NCBI RefSeq assembly: GCF_000308455.1
Contig: NZ_BAFP01000104.1
Span: 42,372 to 106,371 of the forward strand
DNA length: 64,000 bases
Direction: 5' to 3'
Origin: Nocardia abscessus NBRC 100374
GTDB taxonomy: Bacteria; Actinomycetota; Actinomycetes; Mycobacteriales; Mycobacteriaceae
In this document: positions 26,248 to 34,875 of the stretch, one piece after another
How the letters are laid out: each line of letters begins with the position of its first letter
Position numbering within the stretch: the first letter of the stretch is position 1
Notes under the pieces: generated by a model
What the model saw: the letters and a program-made list of their open reading frames with translations, nothing else
The model's database searches: none
What the model was told of the DNA's origin: nothing
Made by a program: the position numbers and the translations under genes

Positions 26248-27759
26248 CTAGCTGCAGGCGGCGAGGACCAGTTCCCGGACCCGGGCCGCGTCGGCCTGGC
26301 CGCGGGTCGCCTTCATGACGTCGCCGACGATCTTGCCCGCGGCCTGCACCTTGCCGGAGCGGATCTTGTCGGCGATGTCGGGGTTGGCGGCCAGGGCCTT
26401 CTGCACCTCGGACTGCAGGGCGCTGTCGTCGCTGACCATGCCGAGACCCTTGGCCTCGACGATCTGCGCCGGGTCGCCCTCCCCGGCCAGCACGTGGTCG
26501 ACGACCTGCTTGGCCACCTTGTTGTTGATCGTCTTCGCGTCGACCAGCTTGATCACCTCGGCGACCTGGGCCGGGGTGATCGGCAGGTCCTCCAGCGCGA
26601 CTTCGCGCTCCTTGGCCTTCTCGGTGAGGTAGGCGACCCACCAGGAGCGTGCCTCGTTGGCCGGGGCGCCCGCGTCGACGGTGGCGATGATCAGGTCCAG
26701 TGCACCCGCGTTGACCAGGTCGCGCATCACCTCGTCGGACAGGCCCCAGTCGGACTGGATGCGCGCGCGGCGCAGCCACGGGTACTCGGGGATGCTGCCG
26801 CGCAACCGCTCGACCCACTCCGCGTCGGGCGCGACGGGCTCGAGGTCAGGCTCGGGGAAGTAGCGGTAGTCTTCGGCCGTTTCCTTGCGGCGGCCGGGCG
26901 AGGTGGTGCCGTCGGTCTCGTGGAAGTGCCTGGTCTCCTGCACGATCGTGCCGCCGCCGACGAGCACCGCGGCCTGCCTGCGCATCTCGTAGCGCACCGC
27001 GACCTCGACGCTGCGCAGCGAGTTGACGTTCTTGGTCTCGGTACGGGTGCCGAATTCGGTTGCCCCGACGGGCATCAGCGAGACGTTGGCGTCACAGCGC
27101 AGCGAACCCTGCTCCATCTTGACGTCGGAGACGCCGAGGGACTTCAGCAGATCGCGCAGCGCCGTCACGTAGGCCCGCGCCACCTCCGGCGCCCGCTCCC
27201 CCGCGCCGGTGATCGGCTTGGTGACGATCTCGATCAGCGGCACCCCCGCGCGGTTGTAGTCCAGCAGGGAGTGGCTCGCGCCGTGGATGCGGCCGGTCGC
27301 GCCGCCGATGTGCACCGACTTGCCGGTGTCCTCCTCCATGTGCGCGCGCTCGATGTCCACCCGGAAGGTGCTGCCGTCGTCGAGCAGCACGTCCAAGTGG
27401 CCGTTCGTGGCGATCGGCTCGTCGTACTGGCTGATCTGGTAGTTCTTCGGCTGGTCTGGGTAGAAGTAGTTCTTGCGCGCGAACCGGCCCCACGGGGTGA
27501 TCGAGCAGTTCAGCGCCAGCCCGATCCGGATCGCGGACTCGACGGCCTTCTGGTTGACCACCGGAAGCGAACCGGGCAGACCGAGGCACACCGGGCACAC
27601 CTGGGTGTTCGGCTCGGCGCCGAACTCGGTCGGGCAACCGCAGAACATCTTCGTCGCGGTGTTCAGCTCGACGTGGACCTCCATGCCGAGCACCGGCTCG
27701 AACCGGGCGATGACATCCGAGTAATCCATCAGGTCGACCGTGGGTGCGCTCATGGCCAT
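26248..27759 (-). CDS. gatB: Aspartyl/glutamyl-tRNA(Asn/Gln) amidotransferase subunit B
   Basis: 503 residues (start 27759, or 27753 two codons later). GatB binds misacylated Glu-tRNA(Gln) or Asp-tRNA(Asn), activates it with ATP and passes it ammonia from GatA. Typical segments are FEPVLGMEVHVELNTATKMF, the zinc-binding CGCPTEFG and CPVCLGLPGSLPV, GVPLIEIVTKP, and the C-terminal YqeY-like tail domain with KTINNKVAKQV. In this genome gatB lies 28 kb from gatCA, with pfkA between them. Confidence 0.96.
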   Translation of the reverse strand: MAMSAPTVDLMDYSDVIARFEPVLGMEVHVELNTATKMFCGCPTEFGAEPNTQVCPVCLGLPGSLPVVNQKAVESAIRIGLALNCSITPWGRFARKNYFYPDQPKNYQISQYDEPIATNGHLDVLLDDGSTFRVDIERAHMEEDTGKSVHIGGATGRIHGASHSLLDYNRAGVPLIEIVTKPITGAGERAPEVARAYVTALRDLLKSLGVSDVKMEQGSLRCDANVSLMPVGATEFGTRTETKNVNSLRSVEVAVRYEMRRQAAVLVGGGTIVQETRHFHETDGTTSPGRRKETAEDYRYFPEPDLEPVAPDAEWVERLRGSIPEYPWLRRARIQSDWGLSDEVMRDLVNAGALDLIIATVDAGAPANEARSWWVAYLTEKAKEREVALEDLPITPAQVAEVIKLVDAKTINNKVAKQVVDHVLAGEGDPAQIVEAKGLGMVSDDSALQSEVQKALAANPDIADKIRSGKVQAAGKIVGDVMKATRGQADAARVRELVLAACS

Positions 27760-27817
27760 CAGTTTAGGTAAACGCTCCCGCCGCAGCGCAGCGGCTCTCG
27801 CGTCGTGGGGCGACGCG

Positions 27818-29194
27818 CTACTTCGCCGGGACCCGCTGCCGCAGCCAGCCGGTGACGTAGTCGAGCACCTCGGGAGCGACGGTCGTTTCGATGGTGCTGT
27901 ACTCGCTGGGACGGCCGGTCTCGGTGGGCTGCATCAGGTGGTTGAGCCCCGAGAAGACGTGGACGGTCGCGTCGGGGTCGGCGGCGAGGTGGTCGCGCAT
28001 CGGCTGCTCGCTCTGCGCCGCGGGCACCTGGAGGTCTTTGCCGCCGAAGAACGCGAGCACGGGGACGCGCAGGGCGGCGAGGGCGGGCGCCGGGTCGTAG
28101 CCGACCAGGGCGGCCAGATACGGCGTGATCTGCGCGGCCGCCTGGTCGTCCGGCACGCGCTGGTCGGCCGGCAGGGCCTGGTTCTGCCGGACGGCCAGTT
28201 GCTTCGCGCCGTCCAGGTCACCCGCTTTCAGCAGGGCGGCCAGTTCGGCGGTGTCGCGCACCCGGGCGTCCACCTGGTCGGGCGGTGTGCCGTTCGCGGC
28301 GGCGATCAAGCGGGTCTGTTCGACGAGCACGTCCGAGCCGGGGACGCCCGGTCCGGCCATCAGGACGGCGAACGCCACGCCGCTGTCCGGGCGCGCGGCG
28401 ACCAGCGGCGCGAGGTAGCCGCCCTCACTGTGCCCGAAGAGCCCGATTCGCGCGGGGTCGATGTCCGGGCGTGCGCGCAGGAAGCGAACGCCCGCGGCGG
28501 CGTCCTCGGCCAGGTCGGCGTAGCTAGCGTCGTCCAGTTTGCCGCCGGTGCCGCCGACGCCGCGGTCGTCGGCGCGCAGCACGGCGTAACCCGCGCGGGT
28601 GAACGTGTCGGCCAGCAAGAGGAAGGGCTTGTGGCCCATCAGTTCCTCGTTGCGGTCCTGGGGGCCGCTTCCGGTGATCATGAGGATGGCGGGGAACGGT
28701 CCCGAACCCTGTGGCTCGGTCAATGTGCCCGCGATGGTGATGTCGCCGTTGCGATAGGTGACGTCCTCGGTCTTGTACGGGAACGGCGGCTTCGGTTCCT
28801 GCGGGCGGGCGGGCGGTTCGACCTTGCCTCGGCTCATCGCCAGCCGGAAGCTCTGACCCGCCTGCGTGAAATCGCCGGTGATCCGGTCGGTTCCGGACTC
28901 GTACTCGCCGCGGAACACCGGGTCGCCCGGAATGTCGGGGATCGCGAACGACACGCCGTTGCGGTCAGAGCTGACGTCTTTCAGTTGCGCGCCCGTCACA
29001 CCCTGCAAAGGAATGTCGATGGTGGCCGTGCCGTCGTCGCGAAAAGTCACTCCGACTTGCAGCGGCTGCCCGGGAACCTCGATGGCACCGTGCCAATCAC
29101 CGATGGTCGGCTCGGGTGGATTCGACTCCGAACACCCGGCCACCAATGCCGCGATCACGAACAGAGCCAACCCGATCAGTCGCCCACTGCGCAT
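27818..29194 (-). CDS. Lipoprotein alpha/beta-hydrolase
   Basis: 458 residues from the ATG at 29194. A lipoprotein signal ends in the lipobox LVAGC (Cys about residue 21). A beta-rich N-terminal domain of about 110 residues (GDWHGAIEVPGQPLQVGVTF) precedes an S9-type alpha/beta-hydrolase: oxyanion region LMITGSGPQDRNEE, nucleophile elbow GHSEGG, Asp in FFGGKDLQVP and His in GLNHLMQPT. The catalytic triad is therefore complete. It probably acts on an ester or peptide at the cell surface. Convergence and spacing suggest an independent unit between gatB and the RHH gene. Confidence 0.85.
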   Translation of the reverse strand: MRSGRLIGLALFVIAALVAGCSESNPPEPTIGDWHGAIEVPGQPLQVGVTFRDDGTATIDIPLQGVTGAQLKDVSSDRNGVSFAIPDIPGDPVFRGEYESGTDRITGDFTQAGQSFRLAMSRGKVEPPARPQEPKPPFPYKTEDVTYRNGDITIAGTLTEPQGSGPFPAILMITGSGPQDRNEELMGHKPFLLLADTFTRAGYAVLRADDRGVGGTGGKLDDASYADLAEDAAAGVRFLRARPDIDPARIGLFGHSEGGYLAPLVAARPDSGVAFAVLMAGPGVPGSDVLVEQTRLIAAANGTPPDQVDARVRDTAELAALLKAGDLDGAKQLAVRQNQALPADQRVPDDQAAAQITPYLAALVGYDPAPALAALRVPVLAFFGGKDLQVPAAQSEQPMRDHLAADPDATVHVFSGLNHLMQPTETGRPSEYSTIETTVAPEVLDYVTGWLRQRVPAK

Positions 29195-29231
29195 GCGACT
29201 CACAGTACCGACAGTCCGGCGCGGCCCCCGG

Positions 29232-29675
29232 CTATTCGCCGCGTGCGTACCGCACCGCCGTGGCGATCTCGGCCATGTCGAGCCGCAGGCCCGGCTCCTG
29301 TTCCTGTACCTCACGGAACTCCAGCAGCGCGTCGTCAACGGTGGCTTGTCGAGCGCTGCGGATCAGTTCGCGACGCACATACTCTCCCAGCGCAAACCCG
29401 GCGGAGCGAGCGCGGCGACCGAGGACGCCGAGCGCCTCGATGGGCAGGTCGTAGCTCTGGACGAGCGCCACGGCGTCTTCATCGATCTCCGGGCCCAAGT
29501 CGCGTCCTTCGGATTCCAAGAATTCGACGACCGTGTCGTCGGCGGTGCGCCGCCGCGCCAGCGCGACCAGCTCGCGCCCGATGTAGTCCGGCAGCGGTAG
29601 CCCCGCCGCGCGCGCCCGGCGGCGCAGTACATCGACGGTAGGGTCCGGCAGATCGTTCACATGGAGCTCGGCCAT
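29232..29675 (-). CDS. Tandem ribbon-helix-helix (FitA/VapB-like) antitoxin-type protein
   Basis: 147 residues from the ATG at 29675; a GTG at 29747 would add 24 residues. Two copies of one module are visible: VNDLPDPTVDVLRRRARAAG with DYIGRELVALARR, and YDLPIEALGVLGRRARSAG with EYVRRELIRSARQ. Each looks like the DNA-binding strand-helix-helix of FitA-type antitoxins, here fused in one chain. No PIN-domain toxin follows; the next gene is the hydrolase. It could be an orphan antitoxin or a small repressor. The 29747 GTG overlaps the stop of the antitoxin remnant upstream (GTGA). Confidence 0.65.
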   Translation of the reverse strand: MAELHVNDLPDPTVDVLRRRARAAGLPLPDYIGRELVALARRRTADDTVVEFLESEGRDLGPEIDEDAVALVQSYDLPIEALGVLGRRARSAGFALGEYVRRELIRSARQATVDDALLEFREVQEQEPGLRLDMAEIATAVRYARGE

Positions 29676-29743
29676 ACCGGCCAGGGTAGCCGGGCGTCGG
29701 TACGGACTCGCAGAAGCGGTTTCGATCACTGGTGCGCCTGTGC

Positions 29744-29932
29744 TCACTGGTCATCGATCCGGTCTTCGCCGAAGACCGCGTCCACCTCTGCGCGTTCCTC
29801 GGCAGCGGTGCCGATACCAGCCCAGCGAGCGAACCGTCGCTTCAGCTCGGCAGTGCTGATCGGAGGCCTCGCCGCCAACCGGCGCGGCTCACCCACTGGA
29901 CGACCGTCGCGAATGATGACTGACAGTCCTGA
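29744..29932 (-). pseudogene. Truncated Phd/YefM-type antitoxin remnant
   Basis: On the minus strand an open stretch encodes VIIRDGRPVGEPRRLAA, then ISTAELKRRFARW and AEVDAVFGEDRIDDQ. This is the back half of a Phd/YefM antitoxin: the 'TRDGRPVAEL' strand and a C-terminal toxin-binding tail of the form ELxRR...DVDAV. The frame has a stop right before it and no N-terminal half in any frame. The only start is an internal GTG at 29896. I read it as a decayed antitoxin gene. Its partner PIN toxin is missing. Confidence 0.5.
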
Positions 29933-30007
29933 TCACGAATCCATGATGGCATCCGATGCCCTCCGGGGCGATGCACTTTGTCCCGACTCGGACGCCCAGC
30001 ACCGAAC

Positions 30008-31042
30008 TCAGCCGAAGAACGCCTCCACCTCGCGGTAGCGATCCGCGGGCACCCGCTTGAGCTGCTTGGTGGCTTCGGACAGGGGCACCAGGTCGATGGA
30101 AGTCCCGTGCAGCGCGACCATCTGACCGAACTTCCCCGCGTGCACCGCCTCCGCGGCGTGCAGGCCGAAGCGGGTGGCCAGCACCCGGTCGTAGGGCGTG
30201 GGGCTGCCGCCGCGCTGCACGTGACCGAGCACGGTGGTGCGGACCTCCTTGCCGATGCGCCGCTCGATCTCCACCCCGAGCTGCTGGGCGACGCCGGTGA
30301 AACGCTCGTGGCCGAACTCGTCGATACCGCCCTCGCGCAAGGTGAATCCGGAGTCCGGCGCCGGGTGCGAGCCCTCGGCGACGACGCAGATGAAGTGCTT
30401 GTCGCCGCGCTGGAACCGCCGCTTGATCATGGCGCATACCTCGTCCACCTCGAACGGGACCTCCGGCACCAGGGTCAGGTGCGCGCCCGCCGCCATGCCC
30501 GCGCTGATCGCGATCCAGCCCGCGTGCCTGCCCATCACCTCGATGAGCATGACGCGCTGGTGCGACTCGGCGGTGGTGTGCAGCCGGTCGATCGCCTCGG
30601 TGGCGATGCTCAGCGCGGTGTCGTGGCCGAAAGTGACGTCGGTGCAATCGATGTCGTTGTCGATGGTCTTCGGGACGCCGACCACCGGCACGCCCTCGTC
30701 GGACAGCCAGCTCGCGGCGGTGAGCGTGCCCTCGCCACCGATCGGGATGAGCGCATCGATGCCGTTGTCGTCCAGGGTCTGCTTGATCCGGCCCAGGCCC
30801 GCGCGCAGCACGTCGGGGTTGGTGCGGGCGGTGCCGAGGATGGTGCCGCCCTTGGTGAGAATGCGGTCGGTGCGGTCGTCGTTCCTGATCTGGATCTTCC
30901 GGTCCTCCAATAGGCCGCGCCACCCGTCCTCGAAGCCGACGATCGCGTCTCCGTAACGGCCGTTCGCGGTGCGAACGACGGCACGGATGACCGCGTTCAG
31001 CCCTGGGCAGTCTCCGCCTCCGGTCAGAACTCCGATGCGCAT
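30008..31042 (-). CDS. pfkA: 6-phosphofructokinase, ATP-dependent type
   Basis: 344 residues from the ATG at 31042; an earlier start at 31084 is open but adds a non-conserved tail. It phosphorylates fructose 6-phosphate in glycolysis. Motifs are GGGDCPGLN (8-16), GGEGT (102-106) and PKTIDNDI. The Gly in GGEGT at the position that separates ATP from pyrophosphate enzymes favours ATP. Length and order match M. tuberculosis PfkA. In that species it is next to gatA; here an insertion of about 24 kb separates them. Confidence 0.95.
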   Translation of the reverse strand: MRIGVLTGGGDCPGLNAVIRAVVRTANGRYGDAIVGFEDGWRGLLEDRKIQIRNDDRTDRILTKGGTILGTARTNPDVLRAGLGRIKQTLDDNGIDALIPIGGEGTLTAASWLSDEGVPVVGVPKTIDNDIDCTDVTFGHDTALSIATEAIDRLHTTAESHQRVMLIEVMGRHAGWIAISAGMAAGAHLTLVPEVPFEVDEVCAMIKRRFQRGDKHFICVVAEGSHPAPDSGFTLREGGIDEFGHERFTGVAQQLGVEIERRIGKEVRTTVLGHVQRGGSPTPYDRVLATRFGLHAAEAVHAGKFGQMVALHGTSIDLVPLSEATKQLKRVPADRYREVEAFFG

Positions 31043-31124
31043 GGCCGCTATCTTGCCCTTCATGTCCGATCCGGGCAGCCCCACCCCCGTGAACGGTGTG
31101 TAACACCGGCCCGGCCGGACGAGC

Positions 31125-32015
31125 TCATGCCGCGGTGCAGCGCCCCCCGGACAGCTCGTCGAGATGCTCGGAGACGACCGTGGCGAGCTTGTCCAGAACG
31201 TTCATGCCGTCGTTGAACGTTCCCGATTCGGGCTGCACCGCGACCGCGATCGCGATCTGCCCGGAGGGGATGCTGATGATCCCGAACTGCCGCACCAAGT
31301 AGGCGCCGGAGGTGTCCGGTCCCCAGCCGCCCTTGAATTCGGCGCCGGTGAACTCGCCGAGACCCCAGCGCTGACTGACGACGACCTGCTCCATCAGCGA
31401 GGTCACGCGGTCGGCCTGAGGCAGGCAGGGCAGGCGCGAGGCGAACCGCACCTGGTCGGTCAGCGACCACTCGGCCTGCCCGAAGGCCGAATGCTCGGAA
31501 CGGGCCCGGGTGGCGGGCACGACGGTCTTGTTGTCGCCGCCTTCGCGCAGCACCGCCTGCACGGCCTGCGCCGCCTCCTGCGCGGTGCCCAGCGATTGCC
31601 ACAGCACGTCGGCCGCGGCGTTGTCGGACTGCGTGATCGCCGCCGACGCGGCGTAATTCGAGCTGCCCGGACTGCGCCGCAAAGCGGCGATGGTCAGCGG
31701 GACTTTCATCGTCGACCAGGCCGGACCGCTGGTCCATTCGCCGAAAGTGACCGCCTGCTCCGCGCCGACCGGCATGATGGCCATCCCGAGCTTCCCGCGC
31801 ACGCCTGCCGCGAGCTCGGCATAGCTCGCGGCCAGGGTGCCCGGCACGATGAGCGACAGGCCCTTCTGGTCGGTACGCGCCGCGGCCTCGGTGATGGTGG
31901 GTTCGCTGGATGCCGGGTCTTCCCTGCGGTCGGCTCCGCATCCGGCTACCAGAGAGACGACGAGCGCCGCGCACCCGAGAGCGTTTCGAGCTTTGCGGAA
32001 TCGATCAGTAAGCAT
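31125..32015 (-). CDS. Lipoprotein with serine beta-lactamase-like fold
   Basis: 296 residues from the ATG at 32015. The lipobox is LVAGC (Cys 26). The three motifs of active-site serine penicillin-recognising enzymes are all present in order: STMK (101-104), SDN (130-132) and KGG (228-230). Other parts of class A beta-lactamases are not recognisable, and substrate or penicillin binding is unproven. A close paralogue lies at 49362-50264, sharing ARFASRLPCLP-type and FKGGWGPD segments. It may act on peptidoglycan or inactivate beta-lactams. Confidence 0.78.
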   Translation of the reverse strand: MLTDRFRKARNALGCAALVVSLVAGCGADRREDPASSEPTITEAAARTDQKGLSLIVPGTLAASYAELAAGVRGKLGMAIMPVGAEQAVTFGEWTSGPAWSTMKVPLTIAALRRSPGSSNYAASAAITQSDNAAADVLWQSLGTAQEAAQAVQAVLREGGDNKTVVPATRARSEHSAFGQAEWSLTDQVRFASRLPCLPQADRVTSLMEQVVVSQRWGLGEFTGAEFKGGWGPDTSGAYLVRQFGIISIPSGQIAIAVAVQPESGTFNDGMNVLDKLATVVSEHLDELSGGRCTAA

Positions 32016-32127
32016 TTTCGACACATTCTTTTCGCGAACTCGGCCGGCTTGCGAGATCGGTTCGGCGTCCCGACACCGCACCGGCCCGCCTCGCCGACCG
32101 CCCACCGCGACGGCAGGGGCCGCGGCC

Positions 32128-32338
32128 ATGGGTCGGCTGACTCTTGTGGCCCCGCCAGATGACGACGGCGTGGTCAACAAGCATGGACACCTCCACCTAC
32201 CCGCCCGATGTCGCCGAGCGGCCGGGATCGGTACCGGCGACGCTGTTCGCCGCCGACCTCACCCGAGAACTGCTTCTCGTTATCCCGGAGAACGTACTAG
32301 ATGATTCGATTACGCCCCAGTTCACCGAAAACGCCTGA
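32128..32338 (+). pseudogene. Frameshifted AbrB/SpoVT-type DNA-binding protein
   Basis: From the ATG at 32128 one frame reads MGRLTLVAPPDDDGVVNKHG, then LHLPARCRRAAGIGTGDAV, the swapped-hairpin AbrB domain. After that the meaning continues in the next frame as LFAADLTRELLLVIPENVLDD to a TGA at 32338. The original frame gives only Arg-rich nonsense. A small indel near 32234-32242 (around the GACGCTGTT bases) is the simplest explanation. A true break or a sequencing error are both possible. Members are typical short regulators or antitoxins. Confidence 0.6.
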
Positions 32339-32838
32339 CCGCCACAGCCACTGCGGAACAGAGCGCCGCACGCCGGTCAGGCTCAATAGCATTGAAGTAT
32401 TACCGCAGGATTTATCGGGTGCCCAGGCGACAGCCTTCCGGTTTCGACTTCCCGCGAGCGCGTTCGGAGGGCTTCACGACGCATGCGCTCCGGCCCGACC
32501 GGTAACCACCGGCACACGCCCCTCGAACCGTCGGGATACGGAGACCGGCACCCGATCGGACCGACGGTCACCGAGCGCGAGGCGCTGTCGGATCGAGTCC
32601 AGCCGAAGACCGCCCGCGACGGCGCCCTCCGCCGGATCGGCACCAGCTCGCCGGGACGACATTGCCGACTTCGGATTCCCCTCTGCGACGGCGATCCGCA
32701 TCGGGACAGGTCGGGCCCCGGCACTGCCACCGCGGGGCACCAGCCCAGTGCGCTGGGACTCGCAATCCCACAGCAACCACCGGGAGACAGCCCGGACCGG
32801 GAGCGCACCCACCCAACAGCAACAGCCGACGAGTTATT
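32339..32838. other. Gap of about 500 bases without a convincing gene
   Basis: Frames open on both strands here give Ser/Arg/Gly-rich proteins with no ribosome sites or family resemblance. The composition is more A/T-rich around 32385-32415. No repeat or RNA was identified. Confidence 0.4.
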
Positions 32839-32902
32839 TACCGATCGGTACTTCAACGGTTGCCTCGCGGGCGTGTCACGTCTAGTTTACTACCAAACGG
32901 TA
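32839..32902 (+). promoter_or_regulatory. Paired palindromic operators before the oxidoreductase gene
   Basis: TACCGATCGGTA (32839-32850, perfect palindrome) and TACCAAACGGTA (32891-32902, same half-sites) lie 52 bases apart, the second 18 bases before the ATG at 32920. Such half-sites are typical of TetR-family operators, and a TetR gene follows the oxidoreductase. Confidence 0.6.
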
Positions 32903-32919
32903 CAGAACTAGGAGCATGC

Positions 32920-34050
32920 ATGACCGGTCGCACCACCGCCCCGCTCGGTGTCGGCATCGTCGGCGCGAATCCCACGGGAAGCTGGGCCGCCGCCACCCAT
33001 CTACCGGCGCTGGCCCAGCTGCCCGAGTTCCGCGTCACGGCGGTGGCGACCACGAAGCGCGCGTCGGCCGAAGCCGCGGCCGAAGCCGCCGGCGCCCCGC
33101 ACGCGTTCACCGACGCGGCGGAACTGGCGGCGCATCCGGAAGTGGATCTGGTTGTGGCGGCGATCAAGTCACCGGGGCACGCGGCCGTGGTGCGCGCGGC
33201 GCTCGCCGCCGGGAAGCACGTCGTCTGCGAGTGGCCGATGGGCACGAGCGCGTCCGAGGCCGCCGAGCTGACCGCCGCGGCGGCGACGGCGGGCGTGGTG
33301 CACACCGTGATGCTCCAGGGCTACCACTCGCCGTCGGTGAACTTCGTCAAGGACCTACTCGCGGCCGGTCGGATCGGGGCCGTTTCGGCGATCACCCTCG
33401 TGGCCGCGGGAGATCCGTTCGGCGGCAGCTCGATTCGGCCGGAACTCGCCTGGAGCACCGATCCCGGCAAGGGCAGCGGCCTGCTGACCATCATGGCCGG
33501 ACACGTCCTCGGCGTGCTCGAACACCTGGCCGGTGAGCTCACCGAAGTATCCGCCGTCCTCGCCACACTGCACGACGAGCTGACGGTGCTCGGGACCGGC
33601 CGCACCGTCCCGAATCGACAGCCCGGGCAACTGGCCGTGGCCGGCCGCCTGGCCTGCGGGGCCGTCGTCACGGTGACGGTGCACGGCGGACATGCGGACG
33701 CACCGCACGGATTCGCGCTCTACATCCGCGGCACGGAAGGAACTCTCACCATCACTCCGGTCCAAGCCGGAATGTATCTGCACTGGGCCGATTGGCGCAT
33801 CGAGCTGCGCGGCAACGACGGAGCCGTCAGCGAAATGCAGATCCCGGACCACTACCGCCGACTGCCGTCCACCCTGCCCGCAGGCCCGATCGCCCACGTG
33901 GCGGGCCTCTACCGCGAGACCGCTACCGCCATCGCCGAGGGCAGGACCGCCCGTCCCGACTTCACCATCGGCCTGCGGCAGCGCCGTCTGCTCGACGCCG
34001 TCACCGCGGCGGCGGAAACCGGCATGCGCCGCCAGGTCACCGCGCTGTGA
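32920..34050 (+). CDS. Gfo/Idh/MocA-family oxidoreductase
   Basis: 376 residues from the ATG at 32920 with AGGAG just upstream; an ATG four bases earlier is out of frame. The NAD(P) Rossmann fold begins VGIVGANPTGSWAAATH, and the conserved E-(K/W)-P-x region reads CEWPMGTS, where the catalytic Lys of the family (EKP) is replaced by Trp. The C-terminal alpha/beta domain follows. These enzymes act on sugars and inositols, but others degrade catechols or galactose-type substrates. Here the substrate is open. A TetR gene follows, and paired palindromes precede the start. Confidence 0.85.
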   Translation: MTGRTTAPLGVGIVGANPTGSWAAATHLPALAQLPEFRVTAVATTKRASAEAAAEAAGAPHAFTDAAELAAHPEVDLVVAAIKSPGHAAVVRAALAAGKHVVCEWPMGTSASEAAELTAAAATAGVVHTVMLQGYHSPSVNFVKDLLAAGRIGAVSAITLVAAGDPFGGSSIRPELAWSTDPGKGSGLLTIMAGHVLGVLEHLAGELTEVSAVLATLHDELTVLGTGRTVPNRQPGQLAVAGRLACGAVVTVTVHGGHADAPHGFALYIRGTEGTLTITPVQAGMYLHWADWRIELRGNDGAVSEMQIPDHYRRLPSTLPAGPIAHVAGLYRETATAIAEGRTARPDFTIGLRQRRLLDAVTAAAETGMRRQVTAL

Positions 34051-34179
34051 ATCCTCGTCATCTGGCCGAACCGCGGACGACAGCCGCCTGACGGAACGAG
34101 CCGCTCCGAGAGAAGAGACAACCGCGAAGACATTGTGTACCGGCGGGTAGCAAACTTCACGGCTCGCCGCAGCGGCACC

Positions 34180-34192
34180 CAGTACAGTACTG
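34180..34192 (+). promoter_or_regulatory. Palindrome before the TetR gene
   Basis: CAGTACAGTACTG is a 13-base palindrome around a central A, 25 bases before the TetR ATG. It may be the autoregulatory site, although its half-site differs from the TACCG type upstream of the oxidoreductase. Confidence 0.35.
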
Positions 34193-34217
34193 ATAGGTAA
34201 GAAACTGGGAGGTGTCC

Positions 34218-34805
34218 ATGCCCGGAGGGCGGCCGCGCAGCTTCGACATCGATAGCGCACTGGATCGAGCGCTGGAGGTGTTCTGGCGATACGGCTACGA
34301 AGGCGCCGCGCTGTCGGATCTCACCGCGGCGATGGGCGTCAACCGTCCGAGCTTGTACGCCGCCTTCGGCAGTAAAGCCGAGCTGTTCGATCGCGCGCTC
34401 GAACGCTATGTCGACGGACCCGGACACTACGTCGCCGAAGCCCTCGAACTCCCGAGCGCCCGCGCGGTCGCCGCCGCCTTCCTGCGCGGCGCGATCGAGC
34501 TGACCACCGGGCACGACAGCCCCGGCTGCCTCTCGGTGCGCAGCGTCCAAGCCTGCGGGCCGGAGGCCGAGCACAGCCGCAAGAGCGCGGTCGCGATCCG
34601 CCTCGCGGGCGAGGCCGCGCTGCGGCGGCGTTTGGAGCAGGCACGCGCCGACGGGGACCTACCGGAGGACAGCAAGCCGGCCGACCTCGCCCGGTACCTC
34701 ATGACGATCTCCGACGGGATCGCGGTCCAGGCGGCCGCGGGCGCGAAACCGTCCCACCTGCGCCGCACCGTGGATCTCGCACTGCGGTCCTGGCCGCAGC
34801 CCTGA
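34218..34805 (+). CDS. TetR-family transcriptional regulator
   Basis: 195 residues from the ATG at 34218 with GGGAGG five bases upstream. The helix-turn-helix is typical (ALEVFWRYGYEGAALSDLTA, then MGVNRPSLYAAFGSKAELF). The ligand domain contains DSPGCLSVRSVQACG and EAALRRRLEQARADGDL, common in regulators of drug or aldehyde-reductase genes. It follows the oxidoreductase gene by about 165 bases on the same strand and is the best candidate to bind the TACCG palindromes. Confidence 0.88.
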   Translation: MPGGRPRSFDIDSALDRALEVFWRYGYEGAALSDLTAAMGVNRPSLYAAFGSKAELFDRALERYVDGPGHYVAEALELPSARAVAAAFLRGAIELTTGHDSPGCLSVRSVQACGPEAEHSRKSAVAIRLAGEAALRRRLEQARADGDLPEDSKPADLARYLMTISDGIAVQAAAGAKPSHLRRTVDLALRSWPQP

Positions 34806-34863
34806 GCGCAGCCCTGGACGGGCCTTCGCGCACTTATCGCTGGTGCTTATATTCCGCTTGAGC

Positions 34864-34869
34864 TATATT
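34864..34869 (+). promoter_or_regulatory. Putative -10 of a leaderless ArsR gene
   Basis: TATATT stands 6 bases before the ArsR ATG at 34876, and no ribosome site is visible there. A transcript starting at or near the ATG would explain both. Confidence 0.35.
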
Positions 34870-34875
34870 GCCCAT

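Noticed and set aside
25972..27771. Long frame opposite gatB (599 codons)
   Set aside because: Antisense shadow of gatB; it also overlaps the propeller gene end.
32383..32856. Minus-strand frame in the gap before the oxidoreductase
   Set aside because: Composition is random-looking (Ser, Arg, Gly, Trp) and no ribosome site is present.
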